Shown: positions 30,071-42,774, numbered from the stretch's first letter. The stretch is DNA of 64,000 bases from Haliotis asinina (GCF_037392515.1 NC_090281.1:51190753-51254752); one strand, 5' to 3'. The notes: a model not told the origin generated them from the sequence alone. Program-made: numbers and translations.

Positions 30071-31155
30071 ATGTCTAGTGCGACTGTACATGAATATATC
30101 CCTTTGGTAAGTGTAACAATTCATTTAATGTGGCAAGAATCATTATGCAATTACAAGTAATATGATGCATAGGAGTTGGGGCACATTAATGGTAATGTTA
30201 CATTTCATATAAGTGTAATAAAACAGTACTATTATTTTCACGGTATTTAAGGATATATGTATCTACGGTACAAGGTGCATTTGATTTGTTTTACGTTACG
30301 TATAGAAAGTGATTATTATAATATTCACCTGATATTACTGAGAATACGGTTTGTTTTGGATACTTTTATTTACTATGCACATGATTTATTCAAGGCCACA
30401 CAAAGGTTCGTGCACCAGTCGGTACTTGAGAAATCTCCACAGCCAGTTAGCTGATGCATGGTTTGCTGAAGTGGACACCCACTGACACAGACGGCCAGTC
30501 TGCTCCTCAGGGCCGAAGGATTTTCTTAAAGCACTCTCTGAGGGCGACAACTATGCCATGCCCATATGACTCTAATACTGATGAATAGTTCATCATTGAA
30601 AGGACCGGCCGCTTGGCATCGGCAGTCCGTTGTTACAAGGTACTGTGACTTATGATAATTTGTTAATAACTGACAAAACAGGGACGTAAATCAAGTGGAC
30701 GTAAAATGATGTATACAGTTAACATTGACGCTTTTAGGACATACCTCTGACTTACATTTCATTAGACTTCGTAAACATTCCTATTTAGTGATTATAGTTA
30801 TGAGATGCTGTAAAAGGTATCAGCTCTAAAGTAGGACAGTATGTTTGTAGACACATGTCTGCTTTTTATGCCACAGTTAGCTGGTAACCTTAATATGAAT
30901 ACCAAGATTTGCGGTTAAATGAATAATATCTCTACCGTGTATTAATAACATTGTTTGAAGCTCACATATCATGTCTGTTTCTGAACAAACGACATCAGTG
31001 ATGTAATATACCTCCACACAATTAAAGAGAAGATTCTTTAACAACACTGGTGTTTCTTTCAGCGAACGTCCGAAGGGAGGCCAGAAAAGCAGGTGACATC
31101 GTTCAAAGGAAAAGAATTTAGACAGCAACAACGAGCATCTGTCGACGCAGGGTGA
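30071..31155 (+). CDS. Candidate two-exon micropeptide (42 residues), speculative
   Basis: Exon 1 (30071-30106) starts ATG in cgATGT context, encodes MSSATVHEYIPL and ends at a consensus donor, gtaagt, in phase 0. A good acceptor (tgtttctttcag, ending 31062) opens exon 2 (31063-31155), which adds 30 Arg/Lys/Gln-rich codons before TGA. No domain, signal peptide or membrane segment is seen. An alternative is a longer transcript with other exons between 30380 and 30650 (an acceptor-like ttattcaag and a donor-like acaag/gtactg occur there), or no gene at all. It is a candidate only. Confidence 0.18.
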
Positions 31156-32019
31156 ACCGCCTCTGGAGAAGAGATATTTTAAAGACGCTCCGTTCAGTTG
31201 TAATTCTTGAATCAGTTAAAACCCTGAAACCTGAGTTTGTTATCTTTTCTGGAACTGTTTGTGACAAGGTACATCGATGGACCGTTATTATCAGAAATGT
31301 TTATTTGATTAAAGTCCTTTCTCGTACATGTATTGTCCACGATTTCAACGATTCATCGGGTTTGTTTTGTCGCAAATGGATTGTACTAGGTATTCTGGGT
31401 AGCTTTCTAGTCACGTGGTCGAAATGGGAGGGTGTGGTGGTGGGTGTATTTCAAAGTCTACAAGCACGTAGAACTAATCAAGACTTTTCGTACATTATCT
31501 GACTAATCTAGACAAGAGACTACTATTTGAGGTCTCAAATGGTTGAGAATATTCACGGAACTTTGTTCTAATATTTATTAATGAGGTCTTGACGATATGG
31601 AGGTGCTAGTCCTTGCGTGACCTTGAACACTAGAATCAGAATCTTGTTCTTCATCCTCTCTGCGATCTTGAGCCAGTGTAAATTCTTTACGACTGGACTG
31701 ATATCCTGAGCCACTGTTTGCAAATCAGATTCAAATAGTGATACCACGTGTTTGCACAGACGTTAGCGTAACTCCCTGAAATATTTCACATGTAAGGCCA
31801 ATGTTATGTTTTTGAGATTTCAAGAAAAAAGATCTTTTAAATATGAACATTTCGCAGCTGTTTTCGATAGTTTATAACCATGCTTACAACGAACTCAAGG
31901 GGCCTCTAATATTAGTTCCTAATGTTAGTAGCCGTAGTTCATTCTACGCTTTTCGATTCAAGTATACAGCAATTGGCCAGGACAACATAGGGCGAAATAT
32001 CCTTCAGTTTGATCTATCC
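31156..32019. other. Intergenic; one 116-codon open frame without motif
   Basis: The frame at 31152-31502 (+) stays open to 31502 but has no ATG in good context, recognisable domain or family signature. It may be untranslated sequence of the candidate transcript above. Positions 31503-32019 hold nothing recognised. Confidence 0.4.
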
Positions 32020-32265
32020 GCGCGTTCAGTATATTCGTCTATTCGATATTTCCGTCAATTCGAGATATCTTGAGTTTATTATATTCGTCAGTTATGCGCG
32101 TCGCGTTTTCATATCCGTCAGTCCGATATATCTGTCAATTCGGTATATCCACAAATTCGATATATCCGTCAGTTCCACATATCCACCAGTTCGATATATC
32201 CGTTACGATAGATCCGTTAGTTCGACATATCCGTCACGACATATCCGCATTTCGATATAGATGTG
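32020..32265. repeat. Minisatellite, about 20-bp unit (tcgatatatccgtcagt)
   Basis: About ten diverged copies of a unit close to ttcgatatatccgtcagtt. The open frames across it (Ser/Ile/Arg/Tyr-rich) are by-products of the repeat and should not be called as genes. Confidence 0.85.
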
Positions 32266-32360
32266 TTCGTTATAAACGTGGTTTTCTGTACATAATCCTT
32301 TGACTTTTCGAGTATAATGTTTTTTTTGTTTATCCAGCTAGAGACATCCAGATAACTTGA

Positions 32361-32515
32361 GCTTGGTAGTCTCGCGGTTAAAGCGTTAGCTCGTCACACT
32401 GGAGACCCCGGGTTCTATTCCCCGCTTGATTAAAATGTGTGAAGTCCATTTCTAATGTTTCCTGCCGTGATGTCGCTGGATTATTGCTTGGAAAAAAACA
32501 TACTGACAGACTCAC
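32361..32515 (+). repeat. SINE-B copy
   Basis: Head gtctcgcggttaaagcgtta, B box gggttctattcc, then gtgtgaagtccatttctaat, gccgtgatgtcgctgg and a decayed tail (actcac). Confidence 0.85.
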
Positions 32516-33119
32516 ACCAAATACCTTCCATTGCAACGCGAGCAAGAGATTAGTGAGAATTTATCATGTGAGGCGAGAAAAGCGAGTACAGGCTGTGAAC
32601 TTAATTGAACCAAACAATTCTGTAAACTATATATTTCCTGTTAGTTTACCTACATTTATATAATATGGAAACACCCATTTCAAGCGGTTTGTAAAGATTT
32701 CCTCGTCAGAATAACGTCGTCATTGTGTTAAACAAATAAAGCACTGCTTGATATCCGTAAAGGGAAGTTGTGTTTACACCTGACAGTGAGAAGCCCGCTT
32801 CAGTTTACACCAAACCAATCAAGTCCAATTTAAACTTTTGTGTGAAAGAAAACAATTACGGAAAAACCCGGACATTCTAAAAAATACGTCGACATGTTAA
32901 AGATAACGTGTTTATTTCATTGTCATGTGGGACTGACGTTGTTTGAGACGTCGTAGGGCGCAGAGTTGTGTCCCTTTATTGTGCAAGATTCCCCCGATCA
33001 GATTCGCGGTGATTATAATTCTTGGCTTGTATGCACCACACATGCTCCTTGATCACACAGTGAACTGACATACCATGATATCACTGGATATTGCTTGATT
33101 CACACACTAACCCCGTTTC
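32516..33119. other. Intergenic, nothing recognised
   Basis: Unique sequence. It ends with a short, diverged stretch (ccatgatatcactggatatt, 33070-33095) that resembles the SINE 3' module but is too short to assign. Confidence 0.5.
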
Positions 33120-33720
33120 CTTGTATACCAGCCCAGTTACTGCAGCCGTTTGAAAGAACATCCCTTGAGAAAATATCATTCTGGTGCCTTGTGCCACAAC
33201 GCAATATTCTCTTTCTTTACCAATATATCATTCCGGTACATTGTATAACAGCACAGTTCTTTCTTTTCTTACCAATATATCATTCTGGTTCCCAACCTGA
33301 CAAAATATCATTTTCCTTCCCAGACAAAATATGGTTCTGCTTTCTTTTGCAACAACACAGCATTGTATTTCCCTAACAACGTATCATTCTGCTTCCTTGT
33401 GTAACAACACAACATTGTATTTCCCTAACAAAGTATGATTCTGCTTCCTTGTGTAACAACACAACATTGTATTTCCCTAACAAAGTATGATTCTGCTTCC
33501 TTGTGTAACAACACATTGTATTTCCCTAACAACGTATCATTCTGCTTCCTTGTGTAACAACGCAACACTGTATTTCCCTAACAACGTATCATTCTGCTTC
33601 CACACCATTGTATTTCCCTAACAGCGTATCATTCTGCTTCCTTGTGTAACAACACATCATTGTATTTCCCTAACAACGTATCATTCTGCTTCCTTGTGCA
33701 ACAACACAACACAGTTCTGT
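33120..33720. repeat. Minisatellite, 52-bp unit
   Basis: The unit contains gcttccttgtgtaacaacac and attgtatttccctaacaacg. The gcttc word falls at 33391, 33443, 33495, 33544, 33596, 33636 and 33688, so spacings are 52, 52, 49, 52, 40 and 52. Copies upstream of 33360 are more diverged. The array grades into the 40-bp array that follows. Confidence 0.9.
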
Positions 33721-33844
33721 TTCACTCTGTTTTAGTATACCATAGTTATACTGTAACACTACTGGAGCTTGCTTCCTTATGTAAACTTAGTTGGTGCTGC
33801 TTCTTCCGTAACAACATCGATATTATTCCAGTTTTCTTACAACC

Positions 33845-34325
33845 GATGTCATTCTGCTTCTGTATAATTTTGTTTCTATATCATTTTGCCATTCTGCTTC
33901 TGTATCATATATTGTTTCTGTTTCATTTTGCCATTTTGTTTCTGTATAATTTTGTTTCTATATCATTTTGCCATTCTGCCTCTGTATAATTTTGTTTCTA
34001 TATCATTTTGCCATTCTGCTTCTGTATCATATATTGTTTCTGTTTCATTTTGCCATTTTGTTTCTGTATCATTTTGCCATTTTGCTTCTGTATAATTTTG
34101 TTTCTATATCATTTTGCCATTTTGCTTCTGTATCATATATTGTTTCTGTTTCATTTTGCCCTTCTGCTTCTTTATCATTTTGCCATATTGCTTCTGTATA
34201 ATTTTGTTTCTATATCATTTTGCCATTCTGCTTCTGTATAATTTTGTTTCTATATCATTTTGCCATTCTGCTTCTGTATAATTTTGTTACTATATCATTT
34301 TGCCATTCTGCTTCTGTACTGTTTT
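33845..34325. repeat. Minisatellite, 40-bp unit (ttgccattctgcttctgtat)
   Basis: About 12 copies of a 40-bp unit made of ttgccattctgcttctgtat and aattttgtttctatatcatt; the last three copies are nearly identical. It shares the word tcattctgcttc with the adjacent 52-bp array, suggesting one origin. Overlapping Phe/Cys/Leu-rich open frames across it are repeat artefacts. Confidence 0.92.
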
Positions 34326-36440
34326 GTCATTCCGATTTCGTAACATTAAATAGCTATGTCTCGTGAGACCCATCACTGAGACATCACCTGGTTATTGCCA
34401 AGCGTCCAAACACGATATGGTGGTCAAGTGCGAGCAAGTCTTATGGTAGCTTGATATCCTGCTCCGACGGCGTGAGTTGAGGCTCTCCATATCCACTGCT
34501 AATCTGTCAGACTTCCACACTTTCAGACCATCATGTTAGGGCATAAAACACAGAAACTAGAAACTGACACATACGTACAGGACCAGTAGAACTTGCCATT
34601 GATCAATCTAGCTATATCACAGCCCTCTGTTAGGACCTACACCGATCCAAACATTATATGTGGAAGGGCAGGACATGTGCAGGCGGATGAACCGCGCGTG
34701 TGCGTGTGCCTGCGTGTGCGCGCACAATGTGTTTGCACATGACACATAGCTGTGACATTGCGGGATGTGTGACTGACATCCTACAGACCTGGTAGTATGT
34801 AAGGCGTTCGTTCGTCACACCCAAGACCAAGGTTCGATTCCCCATATGATAGTAACCTAATGAGTGTACTGTATCCCTGCTTGGAATACTTAACTCTTCC
34901 TAAAATAATCTCTCAGTTTTATAACCTTACTACTTTACATATTCGTTGCAGAAATTTCTTCAGAACATAGGGAATCTTTTACAGTAAATTACAGTAAATA
35001 TGTTACAAATATCAAGTACAAATATCCAACTCACTGTCATTTTTAAAAAGTAGTGATATTTGTTCAGCTAACACGTTTTTGAACTTTCCATGACATAATG
35101 CCACCGGGGTGGATTTCGGTATTAGAGTCACATGCTTTTGTGGTCCGAGCTAAAAGACCTAAATTGTTCCTGCGACCTCCTTTAAACTGGTTAATTGCAT
35201 GGAATCTCTGAGGGTGGCCCCTTTTCCAAAGGTCTTCTTAACCTTTTATAACGTATAGCAATGACACAACGATATTAATACACAAAGTAAAATTGACGAC
35301 AAATTTAGATGTAGAGCATCATTTTGAAATACTATACCATGCAACTTTTCCATACATGCCCACTCTCACCAAAGAGGCTGAATCCTCGCTTGTATTGTTG
35401 GCCGGACGTTGTAAGACGTCTTGGGTCAAAGCTCAATCTTCTTCCAATGCTCATTCTGATTGGTCTGGTTGGTCCTGAGCTGGACTATAGATGGTGGAAT
35501 GAAATACCATACCTTCATCACTCTTCGACATACAGTCGCCCACATGCTGTGTGCTCTTATGGTCTACCAGTACTTCAGAGTGCGTTGTCAAGCGTACACT
35601 ACTCGTGAAGCAGCGTATATTTCCATAAATTTCGTTATCAGTGAAGGATACGGAAAATACATATATGGTTGGTAAGAGCTTCATTGAATGACAATATGTT
35701 TTGCGGTTCCTTAGTGAATCAAATTGTTTTTAGGGACAAGCTGTTTTCTATTACCTAATAACTCTCGTGCCACTGTCATACAATGTGTTAAGACCATAAA
35801 CAGGTGCGCCAAAAGACACGTATTTGCTGGCAAGTGGCGCTAATCTTGAAGAACCTACGTAACCAAACCGTGACTTGATCCATAAAGGCTAGCAACCTTT
35901 CGTAGAAGGTCGTGTTCAACCAGGAATGTCCACGACACATGGAATACTTGTTAGACTTTGAACTGCATATACAAAAGATTATGGGGACCATGGACCTGAT
36001 TCACTGAGAGGTAGAAGTAGGGTAGAACTCGGAATGCTGCTTGTTACAACTGTGAGGAAAAGGGGGAGTTCCTAAGAAATAATGAATACATAGCTGCAAC
36101 CTCAATCCTTTGCTGACCTCTCTACTCTCCGTCACCAGAATCTGTGAGTATGAATGAGTAATACACTACGGGACAAAAGAAAGTTACACATGCAAATTTG
36201 ATATGAAATTGATATAAACGGTAAGATACGCTACAAGGTGATGATCTGCTTTTGCTGGTTTCGTTTTCAGCCTCCATACAAAATCTGTGCATACCCGTCA
36301 ACTTTATTCCATGCAGCCTCCGCTACATATGCTGCAGCTGGCCTTGATCGAGAATCAAGTGAACTCAAATCGTAATTCAGGACGGCAATATGTCGAGAAC
36401 TTGGGTTGACTCCCACATAAACTCCCTATAATATGTACAG
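34326..36440. other. Intergenic with one SINE-B remnant
   Basis: A GC-alternating stretch lies at 34690-34730 (gcgtgtgcgtgtgcctgcgtg). Frames at 35293-35684 on both strands have no recognisable motif. Nothing else is supported. Confidence 0.5.
34795..34850 (+). repeat. SINE-B head fragment
   Basis: tagtatgtaaggcgttcgtt, cgtcacacccaagacc and the B box ggttcgattcccc are present; body and tail are missing. Confidence 0.7.
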
Positions 36441-37030
36441 CCTTTGAAGGTTTCCTAACGCCATGGCGTAACCCTTTGACCTTCAACTCACCTAAGATGG
36501 CCATGGCTTTTGTTCCCATTCACTGCATATTTTAGGGTAGACACAGACGGTGTGGGGAGGGGACATTGCACCTGGTATGAACGAGTTGGAGCATGCGCGT
36601 GTCTCGCAGTGCGTGCGCACGTGCCGCGCCAAAAGAGGATTCTTTAGTAGTTGGCTGCTTGTCACGGTCGCCATTGTGTCTATTCCCTGTGCCATAATGG
36701 CTGATGCTCTGTTTCGCTTCAACGTGACAATCCTGCTACTGTCTGGACACACCGCTTTGTATCGACGAGCACCAAATGTAACCAAAGTCGCAGTAAATGA
36801 TATAAACATTTGAGACTAAATGAGCACCGGCAGGATTTTTTTCTATCTTAATCTACCCAGTGAACGTCGGCACACGTACCGTTGAAGTATCTGTGCGGCA
36901 AAGAGATGGCTGGAGACGCCGGCACGCCAGGCACTGTTTACCATCATTTAGACTGTCGGGCTCATCCCCCGAGCTTAGACGCGCGTCCGTCTCCTACCCA
37001 TCCCCTCCCACCCCCAACTCCCACCCTCAG
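36440..37030. promoter_or_regulatory. CpG-rich block with NRF1/E2F-like sites and G4 potential
   Basis: Within mostly AT-rich desert this block is CpG-dense. It has an acgccatggcgt palindrome (about 36459), NRF1-like words gcatgcgcgt (36591-36600) and tgcgtgcgcac (36610-36620), and an E2F-like cgcgccaaaa (36625-36634; complement TTTTGGCGCG). The C-rich run at 36997-37026 has six C-tracts of 3-5, so the - strand could form a G-quadruplex. Open frames of 87 (+) and 105 (-) codons overlap here without a recognisable domain. This could be an unmethylated promoter or enhancer; the target is unknown. Confidence 0.35.
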
Positions 37031-39900
37031 TAGCAGACGATAATCCGATATACGGGTATCAAGGCTAGACCTCGTCTGGATGGTTCTGCCGATATTGATC
37101 CTCTCGTCGAATTAACATTGAGAAACGTCAACAAAACATTGTACCAGAAGTAAATGAGTGTAGGGAACCTTTATGTCGTTGTAATGTGGAGATGTGCGCT
37201 TGTTTATTTATTTTCTATAACCAGATAGTGTCTTCAATAGTTTGAAAGGAGTTCTCTTGGTTAATAACGTTCTGAACAGAATGGCGTGTAATACGTACCA
37301 GTGACCGTGATGAGTGGCCAGAGTCTGTTGAATGGTGTCGTGTTGATTCCTCACAAAAGTCACAGACACACTCTGCACTTTTCATATCATTCATTGTACG
37401 ATAAACGTCAACGTTGTAGACAGTAGCTGCTTAGATTATGTGTGCGGTAGATACTTTGATTGCTGATTGATCCAGTGCTCACTTCTGTTCAGCACATTGA
37501 TCAAACAGACATTTCCATGAGCTCATCAGTTCAAGCTGTATGATTGTCAGAGCTATTATCATACCTTCGTAAAAACTAATTCTTACTTACATTCGCAGGG
37601 AGACACGTTTCTGTTCTGTAGTGACTTAGTCACATATACAACTTTAGTCACTGACATCAATAATGCATGGACAATCCGTATATGATTTTAACATCGTTAC
37701 AAACGTATTTTCATCAGTTTTGTTAAGGGAATGTCCGCTAAAATTACAAATATCCTAATCTAAATAATACCCAAACTCGTACAGTTCCGTATCCCATGGC
37801 CTATTAGAACAGAGGCAGCACTGGACAAACATCAAAACATTTTGCTCAAACTTGTACCCTAGTTCAGGCTTACTTTTATTAGCGTCTGTATTTTGATTAT
37901 ACGTGTGTTCTCAAATAAACTGGAAGAAGAAAATTCAGTAGCTTAAATAAAACCTCAAAGGAAAGATATTACAAACTTCAAAAAATGAAATTCATGGTAA
38001 TGGTATGCTTTTATCCAAGTGTCGCAACCTCACCATTGCCAGTGTTAAATACATATGTTAGTCAGCGCTGTAATTTTTGTACTAGAGAATATATGTAAAT
38101 GATTTAGTTTCATATTCTAACCTAAAAACTCAGCTGGACCCTGACCTCCCTCCCCCATCATCAGCTTGATGGTGTTTAAAACTCCGCCCATTTGAATAGC
38201 CCCGAACCAAACACCTCGAGCACTGGGGGTTTAATGGCCTAATATCAACAAAGCAGGAAAACAATTAGATAGATAAGCTGAATTGTAGAGAGCTGCCCAC
38301 AGAGGGTAACAATGACTTTCCCATCTTTCTTTAATTATACACTTTCCTCTCGCGAACAACGCTATCGAAGAACATCATGATCTTTCGATTGTTTTTCATT
38401 AGGGATATCGGGGTTTCAGTGAAAACAGGAATTATACAAATTTAATCATTCGTCTGGATCGCCTGTGTGAATTACACGCCTCCAGGGGTAGGAGAGTTCT
38501 GGCTTCCGGGAATGGTTTCCGGTCGGAAGGGGCTAATTAGGAGCTATCAGTCCCTCTCTGCTAGGTCTTACGCTATGGACTGTTTGTCTTATTAAGTGGT
38601 TCGTAATGAAACCGTTTCCGAAATCATGACGAAAAATATTTGCTTCGTAATAATCGATTTGAACATCAGATGAATTAAATGCAAGTCAGAGAGGGTAGCG
38701 GGGGAAACTACCTAAACTGTGGCCCATTCTCTCCCAGGAACCAGTTTTTGTAAGATGAGCAAACATTCGGACGACCGCAGGCATTCATTATCGGGTCTTG
38801 TGGTCGAGACTCTTTGACTTGGAACACGAATTAAAGAGTGACTTTTGAAAAGAATTTTGCCAACACACGTATACGACTGTCGAGTTGATATAATTACATT
38901 CTTGGCGGATTCTTTGTCGACTCATTTTACATAGAGGCTCATGCTTTGTCACTCTGCTGCGACGTCGATGGTAATTTTGACATCTTTTATGCCGGGAAAG
39001 GCGCCGGCGTCTAGAGCAAGAGGGTACGTGATGAAACCAGTCACAATATTCAAAGTAACTTCCTAATAATTTTCGCGATTTATTCATCCAGACTTTTTTT
39101 CATCGATATTGTTTCATGACCGATTGGCGCCATCGCTACAACTAACGACTACTGTTGGCTAAATTTTATGAGCTTTGAATTGCAAGGCCTGAGTCATGTA
39201 TTGGTCAATTTCCTTGTAACTGTTAGGTATGTCAACTCTGTCGGTGAAATCAACCTGTTATATCTATTAAATCAATGTGCTGTTAATGCAGAATATTGTG
39301 TCGTTTTGTGTACATTGCTGTCAAGTAAAGCCATTGATATTGGCATGAAAGATTTACATTTCAACATGCGGGATAGGATTTTGTTGTTGATCGAAAACAA
39401 TATTTAGCACATTTGTAGAAATTGTGTCATGTTCTCTCTTTTGATAATTATCATTGAGTGTGGCTAAACGTGACACATGAAAAGGTAATATTCTCAGTTC
39501 CACTCAAAGAGAAAGTATCAGTTAAATAGGGAAGTTGGGAGTCGGGCACATTACGTGCCTGGTTCGTTTTTTCCAAGCAGTAACTTAACAGATTTATTTA
39601 GCGAATACACGTCAGAGCAGATTTTCCCTATTTATTACGGTATAGCAACACCACAACACACAGTGTATCGGTAACAGTTAAGCTGCAATATCCCCTGAAT
39701 GTAAGGTGTATAAAATGGAATTTAACAAAGAAACGGATCGTGCGTGTTTTCATTTTAGAATTACAGCCAATCGGGATGTAATGAGCTCAAAGGGACATTT
39801 AAAATCGGTTCGTTTTATCCGAAGTTTTCACACTGTTAATAACAGATACGGGATGTTCTTAGTCTCATTATAATTATTATTATTATTCTGATCCAAACAC
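37031..39900. other. Gene-free stretch, possibly conserved noncoding
   Basis: No repeats of the families seen elsewhere and no convincing frame over nearly 2.9 kb, which is unusual for this window. Positions 38330-38780 are complex in composition with several TAAT/ATTA words. Conservation cannot be judged from one sequence. Confidence 0.4.
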
Positions 39901-39920
39901 GTTTTATGCGGAACTGTTGG

Positions 39921-40024
39921 GGAGTCACTATATTTCGTCCATGCGTAGAGTCATTATATTTCGTCCCTGCGTGGAGTCACTATGTTTCGTCCCTGCGTGG
40001 AGTCACTATATTTCATCCTTGCTT
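39921..40024. repeat. 26-bp tandem repeat, four copies
   Basis: The unit ggagtcactatatttcgtcc followed by ctgcgt occurs at 39921, 39947, 39973 and 39999 with exact 26-bp spacing and one to three differences per copy. Confidence 0.95.
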
Positions 40025-40189
40025 GTTACTGTATTGGTGTGAAATGTGTTATTATACAAAGCGCATCGAGCATGTCTTCTTACGTCATTGCTTGTTGTCT
40101 GATCACCTTACAGCTATCTCATAATTATTCAATTATTGTACGAATTAATTATTATTTCTTAACTTTACTGTCCTAACACTACCTGTCGA

Positions 40190-40455
40190 GGACCCATGAA
40201 GGTACGGGGTAAAATAGGCCTTTAGCAACCCATGTTTGCCATGAAAGGTCGATTACACTTGTCGTAAGAGGCGATCAGCGGAATCGGGTGGTCAGGCTCG
40301 CTGACATGGTTGACACATGTCATCGGTTCGCAATTGCGCATTTCAATGTTCTCGCTGTTGATCATTGGATTGTCTGGTCTAGACTCGACTGTTTACTGAC
40401 CGCTGTCATATAGCTGGAATATTGCTGAATGAATCTGGACTCAATCACCCACTTA
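40190..40455 (+). repeat. SINE-A, near full-length
   Basis: gacccatgaaggtacggggt starts the extended head. It continues with caacccatgtttgccatgaa, ggtggtcaggctcgctgaca, catcggttcgcaattgcgca (the most B-box-like version in the window) and gctggaatattgctgaatga, with a degraded tail. Confidence 0.88.
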
Positions 40456-42660
40456 CTACCAAACGAAATGTATAATGTGAAATGTGTTTTCATCTTTGGA
40501 TAACGTACTGTAATAAATACGTGGGACAATCGATCCTTGAGACGCTCAGTAATGCTTTGTGGGGACATGGGGACTTTAGACTGACGATGGTTATAATTTG
40601 ACACAGATGCTTAATGATCTCAGCCTATAATAGACGGAGATTTGAATGCTTGTTTGAACAAAACCAACCGATACACGCTAAACCTTCAGTGTATTTCTTA
40701 CCAGAATATGTACAGTTTATTAGTTATACGAATCAAAACAATTCCCAACAATGCTCGGTCGTTATATCTAACGTTGATAACGGTAATTTTCATACCAGCA
40801 AACGGGAAAGACTTGCAGTAGTTTCCTTTCGACATATCCATTTCCAAACAAACGTTTGATAAGGAACTGTGCTTTGATTCGTATCTTTTAATTAATTACA
40901 TGTGTGACACTAAGACTTTGCCTTTTCCTGATTAACATTATTAAACATTACCGTCTAGACTGAAATGTGACTTTGCACATAGAATGGAATGACAAGGCTT
41001 GAACACGACTGATGACAGGCCAAGATCAAGTATCCTTTCACTACCGCAGTTACGGACATAGTCCATCTGTCAGCACTTCGAGACATCCGGAGTACATTAA
41101 TCTTCATGTTGGGAAAGCACCTGCTATGTTGCTACTGTAGTACTCGCGGGGCGTAGATAATACCGAAAGGTAAGTGACTATTGGTCAGCTTACGTGATTT
41201 CGATGAAATATATACATTTTGAAGTTAGAATACGAAACACAGTTTTTAGACGAACCTTAATTGCACCTGAGAATTAATTACCAGTAGCTGAAACAAAGGT
41301 GTTCGCAGCATTATGACAAAAACATTCTCCTCGTCACACTTGGTATGTTGTAAGTCTTAAACTTCAGCAGCTGAGATTAAACAGTCTCAGTAATCTGTCA
41401 AAATTAAGACAAGAGTTGTTGAAAATGAAATGAACTGATCATTAAAGACAATGAATGCCACTCGATAACACTGAAAAGAATAGCCATGTTTTGGCGTGTA
41501 CGTAGTACAACGGTCACAAACTTTGCACAAGAGAGACATCACCCCTCCACAAGCATAAGAAACATGTTCACAGGCACACAATAAACTACCATGTTGCTAT
41601 TTCCAGTGCCGAATGTGCCAGTACCATTATGGAGTAAAAGTTTATTAAAACATACAGGTCTTTCAAATGTACATCACCGGCACAGATAACTGGTGGCAGA
41701 ATCAGCGTTATAGGCACGGAAGAAGGATATTTTTACTGTCGTCGCTCCGTAATCCCTGTAAGATTCAATCAAGTCGTTTTTCATTTTTCCAATTACCTTA
41801 AATATTGAAATAAAAATTTATGAAAACATGACAAATCTCTCTGGTAAGCTCCGGCGCCTAGTGGCGAGAGATTCGATCCGCCGTTTGTTTGGTTTCGTTT
41901 AAGAACGTTGTTTTAAACATATGGGGAATTGTACTGTCGGATTGAGGAGAAAATTCAATAAAGAAAGCAAATTTCTTAGGGTTACCATGTTTACTGACAC
42001 TCGTATCAATAAGAGAAGAGTAATTACCCGCTTCGTTGATACAAAGGGGTACAGTTTCGGCGAATAATCTCGCCTTGGAACGCGAAACCCTCTGGGGAGC
42101 GAGTTACTTTCTCCATTACATTTGCGCGTGGGATCAGGCAAGGTTGTCGGTTCTTTCCCTGATTGATCGAACGGTAATAGCGCTGTTTGTCCAATCTGTT
42201 TTGTGCACAAAGTAACGACATAACAGAAATTTGGTCTGCTTTGTTTCTTGGCTTAGCTGAGCAGGAAGGGAATTCTACCTTTCCTCCCGATCGATGACAA
42301 ATCCCAAGCGACCCTGGCCGTAGATTCAAATGTCGAGGTCAAATAGTTAAGGAGGTTTTTGGTGGTCGTTTTCAGACTGTTCGAAAATTATCCTTTTGGG
42401 GTATGACGGTTCCGGGGTCAACGGGATGAGTTTCAAATACAAATTTAACACGACGTTGTTTTAATGTAATGTCTGAAAGCATTGATGACATGACTGTGTT
42501 AACACGGAACCAGGAGAGTTCTCCCGCTGACACAAAGGACATCTGATTGGAGGAAGGTCGTGACGAAGCGGATGGCCCCCTCTACCGCAGAGCATTTTCA
42601 CTGCAGCCTCTGCGACTATGGCCATCTACTAGGGCTACCACATCTGTGACCTCTTTTGGT
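40456..42660. other. Intergenic, no gene supported
   Basis: Overlapping - strand frames of about 100 codons at 41899-42329 lack motifs and splice support. No SINE copies are present. The rest is unique sequence. Confidence 0.5.
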
Positions 42661-42672
42661 ATTACATTTCCG

Positions 42673-42712
<40 letters not shown>

Positions 42713-42713
42713 C

Positions 42714-42751
<38 letters not shown>
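42673..42751. repeat. (CTA)n(CCA)n(CTA)n trinucleotide repeat
   Basis: A CTA run, an internal CCA block (about 42702-42723) and a second CTA run. Long Leu/Pro, Ser/Gly or Val frames across it are artefacts. It abuts the SINE-A remnant at 42775. Confidence 0.95.
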
Positions 42752-42774
42752 CTCTTGAATATAGCTGATGTGAT

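Noticed and set aside
31152..31502. 116-codon plus-strand frame following the candidate micropeptide
   Set aside because: Its listed start is a GTG, no domain is visible, and it would require a different frame from the candidate exon; more likely untranslated.
33886..34241. Overlapping plus-strand frames rich in Phe/Cys/Leu that look like membrane proteins
   Set aside because: Products of the 40-bp tandem repeat; the same peptide unit appears in shifted frames.
33120..34325. CRISPR-like array of regular repeats
   Set aside because: Units are directly adjacent with no unique spacers, and the sequence is from an animal genome; these are minisatellites.
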